From Lenzites betulinus (lineage: Eukaryota > Basidiomycota > Agaricomycetes > Polyporales > Polyporaceae): a stretch of 64,000 bases of DNA. A program made the position numbers and the translations under genes. Shown here in pieces: positions 57,669-64,000 of this stretch (position 1 is the stretch's first letter; each line of letters opens with the position of its first letter). The notes beneath the pieces were generated by a model that was given only the letters and a program-made list of their open reading frames with translations, searched no databases and had not been told where the DNA came from. The stretch lies in assembly GCA_022264855.1 (NCBI GenBank), contig JABYQU010000008.1, forward strand, positions 682,001 through 746,000, written 5' to 3'.

Positions 57669-60273
57669 ATGTCGATGAAAGAGGCAAAGAACGGCGCGAC
57701 CAATAGCGTCGAGGAGGTTGCCGAGAAGCTGCACGACAAGGACGCCTCGTCCTCGAACGCGGAATCCGAGTTCGACCTCGTCTCATACCATGAACACAAC
57801 GCTGGACGCCTCGTTGTGGACCCAGAGTTAGTTCCCTTATTGCATTGGATTCGCAATCGGGCAGTTGACATATTCTTTCAGAGAAGCGAAGATTGAGTTC
57901 GGCGAACGGGTCGCCAAGAAGCTGAAGCTGTCAGCGGATGGCACCAAGGTCCTTTGGCCGCAGCCGACTGACGACCCCGAAGACCCGCAAAACGTACAGT
58001 ACTGCGAATGTTGTGCTATGCCGGCGCGCTCACCTATGTGTTACAGTGGTCGGATTTCCGTAAAAACCTTCAGTTGTTCATCGTCACTTTGGCCGCAATC
58101 GTGCCAGACTTTGACTCTGGAATAGGTACGCATCATCGCAGGTATTTTCACTGAATCATTGATGTCAGCTAACGACTGTTGCAGGTATTGCCGATATCTT
58201 CGCCCTTGCTACGCAATACGATACTACCACTGGAGTTATCAACAACTTGACATCGAAGTACGTTTTCTGCTCCTAAAGCATGCTGCTAGCGCGATGCTCA
58301 TTCCGGCCTTCAAATCATTAGCTGGAGTATCTTCTTGCTTGGTATGCATAAAATCGATTTCTATTATACATCATGCTGAAATGGCCGCACCAGGATGGGG
58401 CGGTATTTTCGCTGTTATGCTCATGAGGAAGCTCGGCCGTCTCCCTGTACTGTTCTGGTCCCAGGTGCTCGCTCTCGGATTCTTGGTTGGCTGCACCTTC
58501 GCGCCCAACTTGAAGACCTTCACTGGTAAGCCCGTCTATTTTGAGGCAGTCTTGATGAGGAACTTCGCTCAACCGTTCCTGTAGCTATGCGATGCTTGAC
58601 TGCATTCTTTGCGTACGCCAAACATTATGTTTCCCTCTGTGCAGTCCCTGACGTTGATTATCCAATTTAGTACGTGCCCGCAGGTCACAGTATGTATTCC
58701 AGGCCCTCGTCGCAACATTGCTTGAATTTACGGTTCTATTTTCAGGGTCTCTACATTGTCACGGATTTGTTTCCGTTCCATCTTCAGGCTCGGAAGGTAT
58801 GCCTGTCTCCAGAAATACTGTCCCATGGAAGAGATATTGAAGTTGTCTCTCCTACCGTTAGCTTAACCTTTGGACCATGGGTTTCATCATCTCGCCGTTC
58901 TTGTCCCCCTTCATGATGGGTTTCATCGTCGCCCGTATCGAGTACGCCCGCCTATATACGTGCAGAAGCAGGTTTACTGACCGTCATGTTAACAGTTGGC
59001 GCTGGACCTATGGTATTGGCTCGATGTACGGCGCAATTGTCGTTGTTCTTATTGCCTTCTTCGGCGAGGAGACGTAAGTGTGGATCTCATGCAACGCTCG
59101 GGACTCAGCCTGATGAATATACCTATAGCTTGTTTGACCGCAAGCTCCCTAACCCTCGTCCCATTCCGCTCCCTGAATCCCGCCTCCGGTACCGCCTTGA
59201 GACTTTGATTGGTATCACAGGACTGCGGATGTCCAAGTACCGCGACAGTTGGAACGAGGCCGTCTTCGCGTGCTTCAACGTTGTCTGGCGCCCGCACCTC
59301 CTCGCTATCCTGCTCTTCGAGGTATACATCACATCTCCTTCCACGCGCCTTGACGCTCATAGGGTATTTGAAGGGCATGGTTTTCGGATTCAGCATTGGT
59401 ATCAACGTAAGTAGATGGTTGTGAACGCCTTGACGGTGCTGATGCTCACCGCCACTTTAATCTCACTAGACCACCAACGCCGTCTTCCTCGGCACGCCTC
59501 CGCCCGTAGGATACGGTTTCAGCCAGTTCGGCATTGCCGGTGCCTACGGGACGCCAATCGTAGGTTCTTGTCTGAGAGATGGTATCCGAGACTCGTTAAC
59601 ATGCTATTCAGGTCGCTGTCTTCATCGGCGAGATTCTTGGTCGGTACTTTAATGACTGGGTGATGAACATCTCTATCCGCCGCAACAATGGTGTATTCGT
59701 CGCTGAGAGCCGTCTGTGGTACGCGTGCTCAAAGCATTGCCCTCACAATAGACCTGTTCCACTGACAAAGAATATGCAGGACGTGCTACATCGCCATGCC
59801 GCTGTACATCTGTGGCTTTGTCCTCCTTGGGGCCTCCTTTGAGAAGCACCTCAGCGTCGGTGCCCTCGTCATGGGCTGGGGTATCGCAGAAGTCGCGGTC
59901 ATGGTCAACACCGTCGCAATCTGTACGTCTTGCTCTCTCCGTACCGCCCCCGCCATCTGGACTCACAACATCTTTCTAAGACGCGTACTGCAATGACTGC
60001 TTCCCGCGCAGGCAGGGCGAGATCTCCGCGCTGATCAACCTGGCGCGTACGCTCGGCGGCTTCAGTGTCGCGTACTTCCAAGTGCCGTGGGCGACGAAGA
60101 ACGGCGCGCTCCAGACGTTCGGCGTCGAGGCCGCGATCGTCGTCGCGCTCTTCTTCCTCATCGTGCCCCCGCTCCAGGTCAAGGGCGCTGCTTTCAGGGT
60201 CAGTGCATCGTGTCATACCAGTCCGAACGCCGCTGACGAATGTTGGGCTTTATAGGAGCGGTACTCGATCTAG
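57669..60273 (+). CDS. MFS transporter, plasma-membrane type
   Basis: Major-facilitator transporter with about 12 membrane segments; the substrate cannot be named. The start at 57669 gives MSMKEAKNGATNSVEEVAEK, an acidic cytosolic tail of about 90 residues. First exons: 57669..57826, 57882..57993, 58047..58125, 58185..58257, 58322..58341 (20 nt), 58394..58525, with consistent phases. Motifs: FIVTLAAIVPDFDSGI, TGVINNLTSNWSIFLLGWGG, the loop-2-3 motif with MRKLGRLPVLFWSQVLALGF, MRCLTAFFATCPQVTGLYIV, NLWTMGFIISPFLSPFMMGF. Then come NWRWTYGIGSMYGAIVVVLI, FGFSIGINTTNAVFLGTPPP, EILGRYFNDW, TCYIAMPLYICGFVLLGASF, GEISALINLARTLGGFSVAY, EAAIVVALFFLIVPPLQVKG. The stop is at 60273 after a short last exon (ERYSI). 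No disruption was seen. Confidence 0.87.
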
Positions 60274-60705
60274 TTGGGTATGACATGTGCATGATTTTGA
60301 CGCGTCAGTAATGGGTATGATTGTGAATACATGTGTGGCTTGGTAGTTATCTATCTTGGTGGCTGACCACGCTGTGAATGCATCTGAAATGTATAGTACG
60401 AATGAACGGACAATATTGAGTAGTAGGGCAGGGTAACCGTCGACAACATGAACTTGGAGTTGACTTCCCAGTTTTAAAGGCGAGTCGGATAGAAGCGCTT
60501 GAAGATTGGTCGCAGTGAATCTTCGCGATGTCACTCGGAAGTTTAGAGAGTTGAAGAGGCCTTCGTGATTCCAAAAACACGGGTATTGGAGTGGCTACTG
60601 ACATAAATAGCGAGAGCCTCTGGTATCAGTACAAGATGCTGAAACAACAATCGTGGCATGCGACATAGCAAGATGCAAGAGAGAAGACACCTCCAATCCA
60701 CCAGA

Positions 60706-63700
60706 TCAAACTCCCATCGGCCGGGCGCTCGTCCCAATCCTGGTGTTCCTCCTAGACGCTTTCCCGCCACCCGGCTTCTCCATAGCTGACTTCAGAGCAC
60801 GAATAGTCGACACAATCTCCGCTGCTCATAGTCAGTACCATCATTCAACACACGCACATAGCGAGCGAAATGGGCGTACCGGCCAATTTCGGGCTCTCTG
60901 CCTCGAACTCGTACCGCTTGCTGGTCTCTGCACCGCTGTGCACAATGAGCTTGAACGTGGCGCTGTTCTTGCTCGACTGCGAACAGGTTACCACACTCTT
61001 GAGGTGGTAAGACGAAGTCTTGCCACTGTCAAAGACATGCTTCGCTTTAGTGGCCGTTGGGATAATCTAGAGATCGAGGTGTTAATGCATGGTCAACATG
61101 AGAGATTTGATAACGTACATGAATGTATCCGCCATCGATGGCTAGTGTGCGAGCACTGCGCGCCACGAGCATCGGCACTTTGCGATACACAGTGTATTTC
61201 TGCAAATAAAAGTAAGTTACGAGCAGGTGCACCAATTACGTGTATGCTGACCCTGTATGCGTTCATATATTCGAACATCTTGCTAAGTGACTGCTCCTGG
61301 ATGGCGACGTCCGTAGTGAAAATGGACGCTATGGCAACCGGTCAGCATCCGTGCCAGGCGTGTAATAACGCTGTACGCACCATTCGGATCGGTCGTGCCT
61401 TTCCGATCGCGCACCTCCACTCCGTACTGGCTGAGCATATTCTTCGTCATGAGGATCAGCTCGCGTTTGCCTTGCAAACTGCGGACAGTGCGGTCGAGGG
61501 GGATGTTCATCTTGATGTCTCCCACCTCCACGACCAGCGCGTAGTCCTTCGGGCTTTCCAGCTTACGCTTCTGGCAGACGGCGTCGAGCACCTCCGCCAT
61601 GTACATCCCACCGGACCTGTTGGGTACATATAACTTCAGACGGGCTGCGTACTTTGAGTGGAAAGTGCTTACGCTTGGATGGTTGTGGAGACATGGCCCG
61701 GCTCGTCAGCGGCGCTTGCGATGCGTATGCGGAGGAACGTCGGCGGCCCATGGCTTGTCGATGGTCCAATGGAGCTGGAAATCATGCCCACGAACGATCC
61801 AGGTGAGCCCAAGATCGTGTCCGTAGGAAGAATGAGGTTCGGCGCCACGCTTGGTGCACTGAGAAGACCGGTGGATTTCTTCTTGCCGACGACGCGCGAG
61901 ATGCGGCGCTGGATCTTGGACTCGAGGATCTTGTTCTGTTGCACTGTAACGAAAGAAGTTAACCCAGGACTTGAGAATAGTAGTAATGCGATAGCTTACG
62001 TTGAGAAGGGTTGGCCTCGAGGACGGCATACGCATCCAGATTGAACTTTGAGATCTTGCCCATCCGGTCAGGAGCTAACTCAAAGGTTAGCACATGTCTG
62101 AATATACAGAGGGGAAAGCACCTACGTGGAAAGTCTTCGTCCACCTCTCCATCCTCTTCCGCAATGCGTAACGTCCAGCCCACCGCAGAACACTTGACCT
62201 CCCACTTGGGATCCTCCTCACCGCTGAGTCCCTCGTCGATTTTGGGCAGCCAGCCTTCCTCCCAGTAGGTCCACAACGCGTACCCGAGCACCTCCTCGAC
62301 GGTTGCGTCCTTCCTGACGTTGAGCTCGAGCGCCTGCCCCTCCGGCTTACGGGCCATCGGGAAGTAGACGCGCACGACGATGCTTTCGCTCTCGGCACGG
62401 CCCGAGATGGCGCTATACAGCTCCGCGAAGGGATTCGACGACGATGTGTTCGACGTTGCCGCAAGCATAGCCGTCAGCGCAGACTTTGCCGGCCGTCTCG
62501 GAGGAACCGGCTTCCTCGCGAATATGGTCGGTGGTGTCGATCCCGATGGTACGGATGTGTTTGGCTTGGTAGAAGAGGAACCAGCGCGCGGTTCGGTCGA
62601 GCCGCTGCCGTCACCGCCTATGGGCGCGGGGGTAACCATCTCGAACATCGACTCGATATGTGGCGAGTCGCCGCGGGATTCGGGCGAGATAGAGGGCCGT
62701 TCGCGCTCTTCGTTGTGTTTGCCCTCTCGCACGGGGCTGAGACGCGATGCGCGAGCACTACTGCTCGGGGGAAGAGATGATGCGATGATTGAGGAATTGA
62801 CGGACATCATGGAGTTGGTGCCGGACAAAATAGATGCACCCTCCGACGCGCTGTCCGAGTGCATGCCCGCCCCACGACCAGCCGCAAATTCTCTGGCTCA
62901 TGGATTCAGAACCTGCGCAAATGTATAACTGAATGGAATGCACTCACGGATCGAAATCATCCTCGTTGACTTCCATGCTATTATCCGCCTCCCCGAGCAT
63001 CTCGAACTCTTCTTCATCCTCCGGTATAACCTCCTCTTCGGACGACTCCGCTTCTGAGGATGAGGATGAGAGCTCTGGGTTCAGGGCCTGAACGGGTATA
63101 GGCATCCTCGGCGCCATCCCAGGGGGTTGCCCATGCGCCATCAGCCGCAAACGTCGTCGCGCTTCCATCTGCTCCGCACCCCTGAACTTTGGGACGAACA
63201 CAGGCATGCGCCGCACAACCTCCTGCGCAGGCGAAGCATCTCCACTAGCCGCCCCGTTGCCGTTCTGCTGGGGCCCGGGCGAAGGACTGGGGGAATCCTT
63301 CATCGGCGAGCGCGGTGTGGCCCCCTTCGTGGGAGATGAATTCGGCGGGGTCGCTGCGATGACCTCCGTCGTGATTGGCGTCTCCCCTGGGGGCGCCGCG
63401 GACTCGGCGTCCTTCGAGCGCAGAGACATGCGGACAGAGTTGCGCGGCATCGAAGCACGCTTGCCGTTCACCCTCAGTCCCATTGCGCCAATCCGTGAGG
63501 GCCCCATGATCGTTGTAGTGTACTTGAGGTTCGCTCCGGGGAACCCGGAGTGTCGCCGACGCACCGTGGGGGCGGACTCATCGTCGCTCGGGGTAGGACT
63601 GGAGGGGGCTGCGAGTTCTGGCCATCGCTCTCTGTCTGCGAGACCTGCGGCAACAATGTATGGGTTCGAGCGATAGGACGGGTCGAGCGAGATCAAACGG

Positions 63701-63840
63701 GGGCCGTACGGGTCGTCAATTTGGCGCATATAGTTCAGCCGCAGGCTGTGGATGAGATAGCTGAACGACGAGGGGGGTTTAATGGAACAGGCCATCTCTA
63801 GCAAGATGTACACTCACTCGGTGTCGCTGATGAGAGCCAT
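60706..63840 (-). CDS. Sin1/Avo1, TORC2 subunit
   Basis: Scaffold subunit of TOR complex 2 that recruits AGC-kinase substrates at the plasma membrane. Exon 1 is 63840..63818 (MALISDTD across the splice), then YLIHSLRLNYMRQIDDPYGP, the standard Sin1 opening. A long disordered region follows. The CRIM domain includes NPFAELYSAISGRAESESIV, MARKPEGQALELNVRKDATV, VLGYALWTYWEEGWLPKIDE, VGWTLRIAEEDGEVDEDFP, APDRMGKISKFNLDAYAVLE. The Ras-binding-like domain reads MYMAEVLDAVCQKRKLESPK, DYALVVEVGDIKMNIPLDRT, VRSLQGKRELILMTK. The C-terminal PH domain has YTVYRKVPMLVARSARTLAI, KNSATFKLIVHSGAETSKRY and TIRALKSAMEKPGGGK. The stop is at 60706. The long forward frame 60653..61633 is antisense to this gene. 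Confidence 0.92.
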
Positions 63841-64000
63841 CGCGGGTGGCTCGGTCGCAATTCACAACCTCCTCTTGACTTGTGAGTCGGCTAAATTGCT
63901 TCGATGCTTAGACAGGTTGAGGCTACGGGTGGTTTCCTGTAAAGTTTGATTGACGAGTCACCTCGGTTGTTCGGCCTCGAGGTCGATGGGTAGAGGGTAA
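63841..64000. promoter_or_regulatory. SIN1 upstream region at window edge
   Basis: 160 bases upstream of the SIN1 start; no gene is visible before the edge. Confidence 0.4.

Noticed and set aside
60653..61633. Forward open frame of 326 codons
   Set aside because: It lies antisense to the Sin1 Ras-binding-like and PH-domain exons, which match a known family; the forward reading has no domain.

Overview
The window is nuclear DNA of a filamentous basidiomycete, most likely an Agaricomycete such as a polypore. Nearly every gene is broken by many introns of about 50 to 60 bases with GT(A/C)NG donors. The protein set is that of a dikaryotic fungus: OPT and MATE transporters, GT61, Sin1/Avo1, Efm7, a HOS1/HDAC8-like deacetylase. 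The transposons are of the Plavaka and Tnp2 types common in mushroom genomes.

Conserved left arm (1-36206). Mostly housekeeping genes alternate in head-to-head and tail-to-tail pairs: mitochondrial ribosomal protein uL16m (cut by the left edge), an unknown small protein, splicing factor Prp3, decapping factor Dcp1, an unknown basic protein, an intron-bearing tRNA-Asp(GTC), a class I histone deacetylase, an OPT oligopeptide transporter, Sam50, a MATE transporter with a predicted 5-nt microexon, a C2H2 zinc-finger protein, the peroxisomal docking factor Pex13, an unknown acidic protein, the methyltransferase Efm7, snurportin-1 and a GT61 glycosyltransferase. Two gene-poor gaps (about 7.9-9.5 kb and 23.6-26.8 kb) lie between them.

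Accessory island (about 37.1-53.5 kb). This is the most notable part. A 16.3-kb CACTA-type (CMC superfamily) transposon runs from 37124 to 53459. It has 11-bp terminal inverted repeats beginning CACTGCGT and a 3-bp target duplication ATG on both sides. It carries an unknown cargo gene, a Tnp2-type transposase gene and a convergent accessory gene. A second, intact transposon of the Plavaka type (about 39089-45706) has jumped into the 5' part of the Tnp2 gene and separated its zinc-ribbon-like N-terminus from the rest. The Plavaka element has mirror-image subterminal TCAGA/TCTGA arrays, an apparently intact transposase and a large divergent passenger gene. The outer Tnp2 gene also carries an in-frame TGA. 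The island is therefore a nested, partly decayed transposon pair in which the inner element may still be functional.

Right arm (53463-64000). About 4.2 kb of gene-poor sequence is followed by an intact MFS transporter and the TORC2 subunit Sin1/Avo1, whose start codon lies 160 bases from the window edge.

Gene models were spliced by eye from reading frame, splice sites and protein-family similarity recalled from memory. No alignment or search was run.
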